From Dryocola sp. LX212 (GTDB taxonomy: Bacteria; Pseudomonadota; Gammaproteobacteria; Enterobacterales; Enterobacteriaceae), in assembly GCA_041504365.1 (NCBI GenBank), contig CP167917.1:186001-250000 (forward strand): a stretch of 64,000 nucleotides of DNA, in the 5' to 3' direction. Made by a program: the position numbers and the translations under genes. Shown here one piece after another: positions 37,326 through 45,779 of the stretch. The notes beneath the pieces were generated by a model, which saw only the letters and a list, made by a program, of their open reading frames with translations, did not search any database and was not told the DNA's origin. How positions within the stretch are numbered: position 1 is the stretch's first letter; every line of letters begins with the position of its first letter.

Positions 37326-38702
37326 CTAGTCAGGCATAGAAGCCCCGGCTGGCAGAGGCTCCTTGATCGTCATGACGACCAGCAGACACACAAATGCGGC
37401 GATGGAAAGGCTGATAAACACCGCGTTCCAGTCGTATTTGTCCAGCAGCACGCCCACGATAAGCGGCATGATCATCGCACCGCTGTTACCGCCCATATTG
37501 ATAATAGAATAGGCTATCGGGTAGCACTCTTTTGAAACTCTTCCCATCGCATAAACAGAATAGGCTGAGTAGCCAAGAGAGAGCAATAAACCGATACTGA
37601 ACAAAATGATCCCCAGGCCCACCTTGCTTTGCGGAGCGAAAACCATAACGCCCATCATGATAATCGTGCAGAAGGCGCTGAACAGCATCAACGGCTTGCG
37701 CCGCTTGCCAAACAGATTATCTGACATCCAGCCGCCCAAAAGATTGCCCAGCACGTTCCCGGCAAACGGCGTCGAGGCGAGAATAGCCGAGTTAATAATA
37801 TTGAAGCCGTGCTCCTGCAGCAGATACTTAGGTAGCCAGGACATCAGTACACCGTCCACAATTCCCACCATGCACATGTAGCCGATGGCGGCACCGTAAA
37901 TATCCCAGCTGGTAAAGATCTCACGGGAATTTTGCAGTTGAGGTAAGTTTCGCGTTCTGATAAGGCGGTCGATTAAACCGAATTTAAAGGGGCGATACAG
38001 TAGCCTGGCCGGTTCTTCTTCTCCGGCGGCAACCGTTTGTGCAGTATTATCATTGATGTAGTCTGCTTCTTCCTGATTAACAAACGGACTCTCGGAGGGT
38101 TTGTTTCTGACCAGCACGTACCACACCACTGCCAGAACAATGCCGGGAATGGAGAAGAAGTAAAAAATATGTCTCCAGTCGTAGTTAATCAGTATCCAGG
38201 CGCAAATCGGCGGCACCAGGAACGGGCCGAATTTTGAGCCCGCGAGGAATAGCCCGGTTGCGGTTCCTTTCTCCTTACTGGGGAACCAGTTATTAATGGT
38301 CGTAGTAGAGCTGATAACTACCGGCGCTTCGCTAACCCCAACCAGCGTTCTCAGGATCTTAAGATGCAAGAAAGAATCTACCCGCCCCATAAAAAACGTA
38401 AACAGTGATGTTAAGGCCATGCCCAGCGCGTACGAAAAGCGGATGCCTTTTTTACGGACCAGATAGCCGGAGGGGATCTGGCATAAGGCATAGCCTGCGA
38501 AGAACAGGCTAATGATGATGCCGACATCGGTATTGTTCAGCCTGAACTCATCCTGAATATAGGGGATAGCAAAGCCAATGTTTGCCCTGTCGGCCTGAGC
38601 GACAACGAAAATGATAAATATCAACGCCATGACGAACCAGCGATAGCTGCTCTTTCGCACGTTCTTTTTTGTGTTCACGGATTCAATGTTATTAGTCGAC
38701 AT
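37326..38702 (-). CDS. MFS transporter, anion:cation symporter family
   Basis: The start at 38702 (MSTNNIESVNTKKNVRKSSYRWFVM) gives 458 residues; a longer frame into the transketolase gene is not credible. Twelve membrane segments are visible. ACS-family traits are RANIGFAIPYIQDEFRLNNTDVG in loop 1 and FAGYALCQIPSGYLVRKKG. The family (ExuT, GudP, phthalate and hexuronate carriers) imports organic anions. It is the last gene of an operon with a hydroxyacid dehydrogenase and a two-part transketolase, so it likely imports the sugar acid or related substrate of that pathway. Confidence 0.87.
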   Translation of the reverse strand: MSTNNIESVNTKKNVRKSSYRWFVMALIFIIFVVAQADRANIGFAIPYIQDEFRLNNTDVGIIISLFFAGYALCQIPSGYLVRKKGIRFSYALGMALTSLFTFFMGRVDSFLHLKILRTLVGVSEAPVVISSTTTINNWFPSKEKGTATGLFLAGSKFGPFLVPPICAWILINYDWRHIFYFFSIPGIVLAVVWYVLVRNKPSESPFVNQEEADYINDNTAQTVAAGEEEPARLLYRPFKFGLIDRLIRTRNLPQLQNSREIFTSWDIYGAAIGYMCMVGIVDGVLMSWLPKYLLQEHGFNIINSAILASTPFAGNVLGNLLGGWMSDNLFGKRRKPLMLFSAFCTIIMMGVMVFAPQSKVGLGIILFSIGLLLSLGYSAYSVYAMGRVSKECYPIAYSIINMGGNSGAMIMPLIVGVLLDKYDWNAVFISLSIAAFVCLLVVMTIKEPLPAGASMPD

Positions 38703-38763
38703 ATCAACCTCAAATAGCGTAGCGGAGGTAAAAGTGAGAAGCCGCCTCTGCGGCGGCTTAAAG

Positions 38764-39765
38764 TTATTGAAGACGACGTTTGATTTGTTCAACCATGCAG
38801 GCTTTTGAGATGCCGTAGCGATCGTGCAGGGTTGGCAGGGCTCCGGCATGCAGAAACTCGTCCGGCAGCGAGATGACGTCAAACTCGCAGCTGACGCCCT
38901 TGCGCATCAGCAGAGCGGCAACGGCTTCGCTCAGGCCGCCAATACAGCTATGGTTTTCCGCAGTAACAACCAGTCGTCCTGGTTTTGCTGCCTGGGCAAG
39001 AAGGGTATCTTCATCCAGCGGCTTAATTGTTGGCACGTGCAGCACCGCAGCGCTGATATTATCCCTGCGCAGCGCTTCGGCGGCTTCCAGCGCGCGCATG
39101 GTCATCAGGCCTGAAGAGATAATCAGAACGTCGTTACCTTCCTCCAGCAGCTTCGCTTTGCCGATTTCAAATTTATAATCATATTTATCAAGTACAAGCG
39201 GCACCTTACCGCGAAGCAGGCGCATGTAAACTGGCCCCTGATGTTCCGCCAGAGCGGGAACCGCCTGTTCAATTTCCAGCGCGTCGCAGGGGTCGATAAT
39301 CATCATGCCGGGAATACCGCGCATGATGGCTAAATCTTCCGTGGCCTGGTGGCTCGGCCCGTAGCCTGTGGTTAACCCCGGCAGGGCCGCGCAGATTTTA
39401 ACGTTGAGATTTTCTTCAGCGATAACCTGATGAATAAAATCATAGGCACGGCGCGTGGCGAAGACCGCATAGGTGGTGACGAAGGGCGTGAAGCCTTCTT
39501 TTGCCATTCCTCCCGCCGCGCCCATAAGCAACTGCTCCGCCATCCCCATCTGGAAAAAACGTTCCGGATACGCCTGGGCAAAAATATGCAGGTCGGTATA
39601 TTTTGAGAGATCCGCCGTCATACCGACGACATCCGGGCGCGTTTTCGCCAGAGCAACCAGCGCATGGCCGAACGGCGCTGAGCGGGTTTCCTGGCCCTCA
39701 TCTGCGATGGAGGCGATCATGGCGGAGGTGGTTAAGCGGGGTTTGCTTTGGGAAATCTGGCTCAT
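38764..39765 (-). CDS. Transketolase-like protein, C-terminal subunit
   Basis: This 333-residue protein (start at 39765, MSQISQSKPRLTTSAM) contains the pyrimidine-binding domain (GMAEQLLMGAAGGMAKEGFTPFVTTYAVFATRRAYDFIHQ, with the catalytic glutamate in MAEQ) and the C-terminal transketolase domain. It overlaps the N-terminal subunit gene by four bases (ATGA), so the two are made together and form one active site. Split transketolases of this kind occur in catabolic operons for unusual sugars such as apiose-type, sulfoquinovose-type or vitamin C pathways; the specific reaction is not identifiable here. Confidence 0.9.
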   Translation of the reverse strand: MSQISQSKPRLTTSAMIASIADEGQETRSAPFGHALVALAKTRPDVVGMTADLSKYTDLHIFAQAYPERFFQMGMAEQLLMGAAGGMAKEGFTPFVTTYAVFATRRAYDFIHQVIAEENLNVKICAALPGLTTGYGPSHQATEDLAIMRGIPGMMIIDPCDALEIEQAVPALAEHQGPVYMRLLRGKVPLVLDKYDYKFEIGKAKLLEEGNDVLIISSGLMTMRALEAAEALRRDNISAAVLHVPTIKPLDEDTLLAQAAKPGRLVVTAENHSCIGGLSEAVAALLMRKGVSCEFDVISLPDEFLHAGALPTLHDRYGISKACMVEQIKRRLQ

Positions 39766-40610
39766 GACAGCGCTCCTTCCGGTTTGTTGGCATCGAGTAC
39801 GGCCAGCGCCTTTTGCCATTCGTCGGCATCGACGCGGATAAAATGGTTCTTGTCGCGGGTTTCCAGGAAAGGCACGCCTTTGCCCATCAGCGTGTCGCAC
39901 AGAATGACGCGAGGTTGGTCTCCGACATGGTTTTTCGCGTTTTCAAAAGCGCTAACGACTGCCGCAACGTCGTTCCCATTGACGCGTTGCACGTACCAGC
40001 CAAACGAGGCCCATTTATCTTCCAGCGGCTCAAAACCGAGAATTTTTCGTGAATCGCCGTCGGCCTGCTGTTTGTTAATGTCGACAATATTGATCAGGTT
40101 CGACAGGCCATGATGCGCAGCCGACATTGCTGCCTCCCAAGTGGATCCTTCGTCCAGCTCGCCGTCGGACATCGAGTTGATCACCAGCGACGCGCTCTCT
40201 TTTTGCCGTAGCCCCAGCGCCATGCCTACCGCAATGCTTAAGCCCTGGCCGAGGGATCCGCCGGACATCTCCATCGCCGGGGTATAGGTTGCCATGCCTG
40301 ACATAGGCAGACGGCTGTCATCGAACCCGTAAGTCTCGAGCTCTTCTTCAGGGATAATGCCTGCTTCAATCAGCGCGGCGTAATACGCGATGGCGTAATG
40401 GCCGTGGGACAGCAAAAAGCGATCGCGGGCTTCCCAGCCCGGATCGGCCGGACGGTAATTCATGATGTGCGCGAAGGCCGTAGCCAGCACGTCGGCGTAC
40501 CCCAGCGCCTGGCCGATATAGCCCTGGCCCTGTACTTCCCCCATGCGCAGGGCGTAACGGCGGATGCGCCAGGCCGCTGCCTCGACTTTCTGCAGTTTCG
40601 TTTGTGACAT
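39762..40610 (-). CDS. Transketolase-like protein, N-terminal (TPP-binding) subunit
   Basis: The protein has 282 residues. It carries the thiamin diphosphate motif SDGELDEGSTWEAAMSAAHHGLSNLINIVDINKQQ (GDG replaced by SDG), preceded by SLGQGLSIAVGMALGLR. It pairs with the C-terminal subunit encoded immediately downstream. The dehydrogenase gene lies 100 bases upstream in the same direction. Confidence 0.9.
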   Translation of the reverse strand: MSQTKLQKVEAAAWRIRRYALRMGEVQGQGYIGQALGYADVLATAFAHIMNYRPADPGWEARDRFLLSHGHYAIAYYAALIEAGIIPEEELETYGFDDSRLPMSGMATYTPAMEMSGGSLGQGLSIAVGMALGLRQKESASLVINSMSDGELDEGSTWEAAMSAAHHGLSNLINIVDINKQQADGDSRKILGFEPLEDKWASFGWYVQRVNGNDVAAVVSAFENAKNHVGDQPRVILCDTLMGKGVPFLETRDKNHFIRVDADEWQKALAVLDANKPEGALS

Positions 40611-40710
40611 AAATAAATTCTCTATCGGTTAATTAATAAAGGCTAATTTTCCAGTATTAATTGTTAGTGGCTTTTAGAATGATGAATAGGGAGCGGGCCG
40701 GGAGGGTTAG

Positions 40711-41556
40711 TTATTTCCAGGTTTCTATAACCCGGCTGTCATCATTAAGTTCAAGACCCAATTCTTTTGCCTTCAGATAGCGCTGATGCGCGATATTCAG
40801 TAATGGAACCTCTGCCTGATGTTTTTTTGCGGCCTCGGCAACCAGACCGCTATCTTTAATGAAAATATTAATGGTGCTTGTTACTTCAACACTCTTGTCC
40901 TGAAGCATCCGCGGCCCCCGGTCCGAAAGCATCCATGAACCGGCGGCCCCTTTTTCAACCAAAGGTAAGACTTTGGCCGGGTCGATACCCAGGGCTCCTG
41001 CAAGGCTTAAAGCTTCTGCGGCGGCAACAATATGCACGGCGCAAAGGTGCTGGTTGATGACTTTAATAGCCTGTCCTTCACCGACATTTTCCCCGACGGG
41101 ACAAAGGGTGCCCATTGCGGAAAGTACCGGAGTGACTTTTTCAATTTCCGCTGGCTTACCGGCAGCAAATATCATTAACTCACCTGTTGCCGCACGCGCT
41201 GTCCCACCTGTGACGGGGGCGTCCACTACCTTCGCACCGGCAAGTAATAGCGTCTGCGATGCTTCGCGAACGGCATCGGGACCAACCGTAGACATAATCA
41301 CCCAGGTTTGACCGGCGACCGTGTCCCCGGCGTCAATAATCAGCTGCTTTAACTGCTCGGGTGTTGCTACCATAACGACCACCACTTCAGTGGCGGCAAC
41401 CATTTTTATATTCGGCTGGACAACAATATTATATTTCGCTGCTTTTGCCCGCGAGACTTCCGATATATCTATGCCGGTCACATGGTGCCCGACGCTTTGA
41501 ATTTGTCTTGCCATTGGTAGCCCTATTGCTCCAACGCCCACGAATGTAACATTCAT
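40711..41556 (-). CDS. 3-hydroxyisobutyrate dehydrogenase family protein
   Basis: The start at 41556 (MNVTFVGVGAIGLPMARQ) follows a strong AAAGGAGGG site; product 281 residues. Residues 1-15 are the NAD(P) loop G-x-G-x-x-G. The substrate-binding segment (VDAPVTGGTARAATGELMIFAAG) and the catalytic lysine in GEGQAIKVINQHL are present. The family oxidises beta-hydroxyacids such as L-threonate, tartronate semialdehyde or 3-hydroxyisobutyrate. As first gene of the operon with the transketolase pair and MFS permease it suggests catabolism of a sugar acid. Confidence 0.87.
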   Translation of the reverse strand: MNVTFVGVGAIGLPMARQIQSVGHHVTGIDISEVSRAKAAKYNIVVQPNIKMVAATEVVVVMVATPEQLKQLIIDAGDTVAGQTWVIMSTVGPDAVREASQTLLLAGAKVVDAPVTGGTARAATGELMIFAAGKPAEIEKVTPVLSAMGTLCPVGENVGEGQAIKVINQHLCAVHIVAAAEALSLAGALGIDPAKVLPLVEKGAAGSWMLSDRGPRMLQDKSVEVTSTINIFIKDSGLVAEAAKKHQAEVPLLNIAHQRYLKAKELGLELNDDSRVIETWK

Positions 41557-42034
41557 GATATTCCCTCCTTTACGGCAAATATAGCTAACAGAAATAGAAA
41601 TAGCGGTTCCCACATAAAAACAGATGCCCGGGGTAATAATTAAATTAAATAACCTTTATCTTGAGCGGGCAAATGCACCTTATTCATAAGCTTGTGAATG
41701 TTATTCATTAACTATAAGGGAGGATCGCGGCGGAACGGCGAGCCGAGTGAGGGGTAAAACGTTCAAGCCTGAAAACGTGAAGATCCTCGTTTGATATCAC
41801 TCACAACTGCCGCACGGTGGAGAAGCCCGTCGTCCCCTATGGCATGCGCAATCTGTGAGAAAGGTCTCTTCGTTTTTTGACGTCCCAGCGACGCAATATA
41901 CGCACCGGCAGGCGGATTCCGCTGATTGTTGTTCGTTTTATGAGCGATTAATGAAATGGCTTACAAGAGAAAAGCTTTTCGCTGTGCAAAAGTGGTTCTG
42001 CGTTATCAACAACAATAACAGGCAGGAGAAAACA
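41557..42034. other. Divergent intergenic region with a palindromic operator candidate
   Basis: These 478 bases separate the leftward dehydrogenase operon from the rightward oxygenase operon. An in-frame upstream extension of the oxygenase (from 41855) lacks similarity and a ribosome site, so I treat it as non-coding. The near-perfect dyad at 41682-41699 lies here; no clear -35/-10 pair stands out. Confidence 0.5.
41682..41699. promoter_or_regulatory. Candidate operator, 18-base near-palindrome
   Basis: ATTCATAAGCTTGTGAAT is symmetric at 16 of 18 positions, and a further TTATTCATTAA half site follows three bases later. It lies 126-143 bases upstream of the dehydrogenase start and could serve either divergent operon. 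Confidence 0.35.
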
Positions 42035-42796
42035 GTGGACAGCATCGAAGTGGCGATCGAAAAGCATATCCGTGCGTTTCCGGAATCGCTTATTAACTAC
42101 CTTAAAAACGATTATAAAGACGATCTGATGGTCGTGATTGATGACCTGGTCCCGCTTGAGATCAGGTTAGCGATGGAGGACGAAGCCCGCCGTCTCCTCC
42201 AGGAAGAAGCTTTACGCAGAGAAGTGATCATCGCCCAAAGCGGCAACACGCCGCGCGCCTACGACAGCGTTGGCCGCAATGCGATCCGCGAGAAGGGCCA
42301 GTACATCTCGGCGTTTTTTGACAGCCCCAGCATCCTGAATTTGCTTTCCCGCATTACCGGCGAGCCGCTCTACAAGGTGCCCTACGAGCCGGAAGAGTTC
42401 ATTATTAATTCCCAGAACCGCAGCGGCGATACCCACGGCTGGCACTGGGATGACTACTCCTACGCGCTGGTGTGGGTGGTTGATGAGCCGGACGTCTTCT
42501 CCGGCGCGCGCGTCGAATTCGTGCCTAACATTCCCTGGAAAAAAACCGATACCCGCGACTGGATCAGGAACGTGCTGACGGAGTACACCATCCATAGCCG
42601 CCACGTCGCCCAGGGGCAGTGCTATCTGCTGCGGGCCAGGGATGCACTGCACCGCATCTCCCCGCTGACCAAGGAGTCACGCCGCACCGTCATCGTTTTC
42701 ACCTATGCCAACGATCTTGACCTTGCGGATGCCAGCCTGACCCATGACTCCATGGAAGCGATTTATCCGCAGGACACCCAGACCCAACCATTGTGA
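42035..42796 (+). CDS. BesD/HalD-type Fe(II)/2-oxoglutarate-dependent amino acid oxygenase (predicted hydroxylase)
   Basis: The protein has 253 residues from the GTG at 42035, six bases after AGGAG. It resembles the free-amino-acid halogenase family of BesD/HalD: same length, THGWHWDDYSYALVWVVDEP (His137, Asp139), and YLLRARDALHRISPLTKESRRT with the distal His206 and an arginine for 2-oxoglutarate. In BesD the iron-binding aspartate is glycine (H137-x-G139), making room for chloride; here residue 139 is aspartate, so hydroxylation rather than chlorination is predicted. It is the first gene of an overlapping five-gene operon. The amino acid substrate (lysine or similar in the family) is not known. 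Confidence 0.78.
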   Translation: MDSIEVAIEKHIRAFPESLINYLKNDYKDDLMVVIDDLVPLEIRLAMEDEARRLLQEEALRREVIIAQSGNTPRAYDSVGRNAIREKGQYISAFFDSPSILNLLSRITGEPLYKVPYEPEEFIINSQNRSGDTHGWHWDDYSYALVWVVDEPDVFSGARVEFVPNIPWKKTDTRDWIRNVLTEYTIHSRHVAQGQCYLLRARDALHRISPLTKESRRTVIVFTYANDLDLADASLTHDSMEAIYPQDTQTQPL

Positions 42797-42803
42797 GACG
42801 AGA

Positions 42804-43547
42804 ATGATGACCTCTATCAGAGAAAATGCGGGCGGCATGAACGACCGGGCCGGTTTTCCGGTGTTCTTTACCAAAGTGTCTGAGCACCTCGGGCGCTACG
42901 ACGAATACGGTGATATCGCCAGGCAGATAGCCGACCTGTTCCCGCCGTCGCTCTACCCAACCGCCGTCGATATCTGCTGCGGCATCGGCAAGATGAGCCA
43001 CGCCCTTGCGAACTGCGGCTATAAAACCCTCGGCATTGATTTATCCGCCGAGCAGCTGGAAATTGCCCGCCAAATCTCCCCCGGCCCCGACTACGTCCGC
43101 ACCGACATGGGGGCGCTGCCGCCGGGCCAGTACGACCTGCTGCTGAACATCTACACCAGCTTCGGGTACTACAACACGGAGGAAGAAGATCTGGCCGTGC
43201 TGTCCGAGTGGTACAAGGCGCTGCGCCCCGGCGGCGTGCTGATTATGGAGCTGGCGGACATGGACCGCGCCAGAAACCGCATTGATAACTCCGGCTGTCT
43301 GATCCGCATTAATCAGGGCGTAACGGAATACCTCTTTATGGACTGGGATAAGCAGCTGCTGACCGTCGATTACGAAAAGGACGATATGAACTGGTCCTGC
43401 GTCACCCGCCTGTATGAAAAGGAAGTGCTGCGCAGCGCGCTGCTGAAGGCGCGGTTCAAAACGGTGGAAATCTACGGCAGCTTCGACCGTCGTCCAAAAC
43501 ATGAAGACAACAATCTCATTCTTATCGCGCAAAAAGGACTGTCATAA
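42804..43547 (+). CDS. SAM-dependent methyltransferase
   Basis: The protein has 247 residues from the ATG at 42804. The class I methyltransferase core is AVDICCGIGKMSHALA (motif I), LGIDLSAEQLEIA, and the acidic post-I and motif IV QYDLLLNIYTSFGYY. The segment LYEKEVLRSALLKARFKTVEIYGSFD is typical of small-molecule methyltransferases. It lies seven bases after the oxygenase and overlaps the ATP-grasp gene by one base (TAATG), so it acts in the same pathway; O- or N-methylation of the amino acid product is a guess. Confidence 0.8.
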   Translation: MMTSIRENAGGMNDRAGFPVFFTKVSEHLGRYDEYGDIARQIADLFPPSLYPTAVDICCGIGKMSHALANCGYKTLGIDLSAEQLEIARQISPGPDYVRTDMGALPPGQYDLLLNIYTSFGYYNTEEEDLAVLSEWYKALRPGGVLIMELADMDRARNRIDNSGCLIRINQGVTEYLFMDWDKQLLTVDYEKDDMNWSCVTRLYEKEVLRSALLKARFKTVEIYGSFDRRPKHEDNNLILIAQKGLS

Positions 43548-44806
43548 TGACGAAAACAATTTGTATTGTGGATGCCTATTCTACCGGTGCCGAACTGGCT
43601 CCCCTTTTTGTGAAAGAGGGCTGGAACTGTATTCACGTGCAGTCGAGCGAATCGATCCCGCTCGATTATTTAGCCACCTATCGCCCCCTCTCCTTTAAGA
43701 AGATTTTAATCCTCAGAAACGACGATATTGCGGCGAAAAGGGAGCTTGCTGACAGGCTCAAAGAGTTTGCGCCCGACTTTATTATTCCCGGCACTGAAAC
43801 CGGCGTTGAGCTGGCGGATTTTCTCTCCAGCGAGCTGGGGACGCCGGGCAACAGCTGGCAGACCAGCGCGCTTCGCCGCGACAAATATTCTATGCAGGAG
43901 GCGCTGCGTGCCGGCGGGCTGCGCGCCATTCGTCAGACGGTCACGGACTCTCTGGCAGAGGCCTCGCAGTGGGTGAGAGAGGTGAACGGCTGGCCGGTGG
44001 TGGTCAAGCCGCTGGACAGCGCCGGGGCGGACGGTGTGCGCTTTTGCCATAACGATGACGAGCTGGCGGACGCCTTCCATAATATTTTCGGCAAAACCAA
44101 CAGGCTGGGGCTGGTCAACCGCAAGGTACTGCTCCAGGAAAGGCTGATCGGCAGGCAGTTTATCGTTAACGGCGTGAGCATCAACGGCGAGCACCTGATA
44201 AGCGAAGTCTGGTCGGACGATAAAAAAGAGGTCAAAAACGCCTCGCTGATCTGCGAAAAAGAGGTGCTGCTGCCCTACCACGGTGAGATCCAGGACGAAC
44301 TGGTCGACTACACCCGCCAGGCCCTGACGCTGCTGGGCATCGAAAACGGCCCTTCCCACAGCGAACTGATGTTGACCGCCACCGGCCCGGTGCTGATTGA
44401 GACGGCGGCCCGTATGCAGGGCACCATCATGCATAGCGCGGTCATCGCCGCCCTTGGCTACAGCCACGTTACCCTGACCGCCGAGCGGTATCTGCAGCCG
44501 GATCGCTTTGCCGGTCGGCTGGCCGCGCCTTATCAGCTGAATAAAGAACTCTTCTGCGTGACGCTTGCCTCCGAGCGTGAGGGAACGGTGAAAGAGAACC
44601 GCTGCCAGGATTTGCTGGGCGAGCTGGCTTCTTTCTACGGGGTGATGCATACGCCTGAGAAAGGGGAGCGGATCTTCTGCACCACGGATCTCTTTACGAA
44701 TCCGGGCATTATCTATCTTTGCCACGCCGAGCTTAAGCAGATCGAAGCGGACTACGCGGCTATTCGCAACATGGAAAAACAGGGCTCCCTGTTTGAACTG
44801 GCCTGA
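43547..44806 (+). CDS. ATP-grasp ligase (L-amino-acid ligase type)
   Basis: The protein has 419 residues. The ATP-grasp domain begins near residue 110 (RDKYSMQEALRAGGL), with VVVKPLDSAGADGVRFC as the ATP-grasp lysine and glycine-rich loop, LLQERLIGRQFIVNG, and metal-binding residues in SHSELMLTATGPVLIETAARMQG. Proteins of this class (BacD, RizA and the like) join amino acids into dipeptides or amides through acyl-phosphates. In the operon it probably couples the oxidised or methylated amino acid to a second amino acid; partners are not known. Confidence 0.82.
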   Translation: MTKTICIVDAYSTGAELAPLFVKEGWNCIHVQSSESIPLDYLATYRPLSFKKILILRNDDIAAKRELADRLKEFAPDFIIPGTETGVELADFLSSELGTPGNSWQTSALRRDKYSMQEALRAGGLRAIRQTVTDSLAEASQWVREVNGWPVVVKPLDSAGADGVRFCHNDDELADAFHNIFGKTNRLGLVNRKVLLQERLIGRQFIVNGVSINGEHLISEVWSDDKKEVKNASLICEKEVLLPYHGEIQDELVDYTRQALTLLGIENGPSHSELMLTATGPVLIETAARMQGTIMHSAVIAALGYSHVTLTAERYLQPDRFAGRLAAPYQLNKELFCVTLASEREGTVKENRCQDLLGELASFYGVMHTPEKGERIFCTTDLFTNPGIIYLCHAELKQIEADYAAIRNMEKQGSLFELA

Positions 44807-44813
44807 GACCGCT

Positions 44814-45779
44814 ATGAATAAAAATACGGGTGCCCTTTTTGGTTTGATTATGGTGTTTTGCTATAACTTCCTCGACGCGGGAAAGGAAGTTTATTCAGGC
44901 TATTTAGTCCAGTCCGCTCACCCAATGCAGGTGACTTTTATTATCTTCAGCACCGTCCTGATTTTCTTTCAGATCTACTGCTATTTAAGGATGAAGCAAA
45001 GCTACGCCGCCCCGCTGGGTAACTTAAAAGTGGTCTTTCTGCTGAATATCACAACGGCGGGGTCGTGGATAACTTTCTTCTACTGTCTGAAATATCTGGA
45101 GCCGGCCGTTGCCGCGGCAATTATCACCGGGGTGGCACCCGTATTAATGGTCTTTATTTCCCCGCTGTTTTTCAGCACCGACAGGCGGCAGTACCGCCTG
45201 CTGTTGCTGCTGGGGATAGCCGCAAGCTCCCTGTGGCTGAGCTTCATCAGCCTGCGGGAAGGCGATCTGGTCTATAACCTGACGGCGGAAGAGGTGATTA
45301 CCGGCATTCTGCTGTGCGTGGCCTGCGCGTTTTTCAGCATCTTTTCTAACGTGTTCAGCAAGCGTCTTAGCGAAGAAGCCTGTCCGCCGGAGGCCATTAT
45401 GGCGCACAGGTTCTACCTGACCGTGCTGCTGACCTGCGCCTGGAGCATGCAGCTTCCCGGCGGCGAACACCTTGAGGTGCAGATGTTCCCGGGCGTGCTG
45501 ATCCTGGCGCTGCTGGGCGTTATCATCCCGCTGTGGTGCCTGCAGTACGGCATAAAAGCGTTACCGCCGTCACAAATTATGGTGTTAATTTCTGTGAGTC
45601 CGGTCTTTACCTTCGCGTTTCAACTTTTTGATCCCCGCCTGTCGCCTTCGGCTTCATCGTTTGTTGCGATAATGTTAATCTGCTTCTTTTCGCTGGCGGC
45701 TGAAGTCTGGCGCATTCAGTACAAAGAACGGGTTATCGAGAATGGGTATCACGGCCTACCGGAAGATAGAGGGCGTTGA
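44814..45779 (+). CDS. EamA/DMT family transporter (probable exporter)
   Basis: The protein has 321 residues from the ATG at 44814 and about ten membrane segments. Two EamA repeats are visible: SYCL-type SWITFFYCLKYLEPAVAAAIITGVAPVLM and LLGVIIPLWCLQYGIKALPPSQIMVLISVSPVFTF. Family members export amino acids and metabolites. Its position after the ligase gene suggests that it exports the pathway product. It overlaps the AraC gene by 38 bases. Confidence 0.82.
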   Translation: MNKNTGALFGLIMVFCYNFLDAGKEVYSGYLVQSAHPMQVTFIIFSTVLIFFQIYCYLRMKQSYAAPLGNLKVVFLLNITTAGSWITFFYCLKYLEPAVAAAIITGVAPVLMVFISPLFFSTDRRQYRLLLLLGIAASSLWLSFISLREGDLVYNLTAEEVITGILLCVACAFFSIFSNVFSKRLSEEACPPEAIMAHRFYLTVLLTCAWSMQLPGGEHLEVQMFPGVLILALLGVIIPLWCLQYGIKALPPSQIMVLISVSPVFTFAFQLFDPRLSPSASSFVAIMLICFFSLAAEVWRIQYKERVIENGYHGLPEDRGR

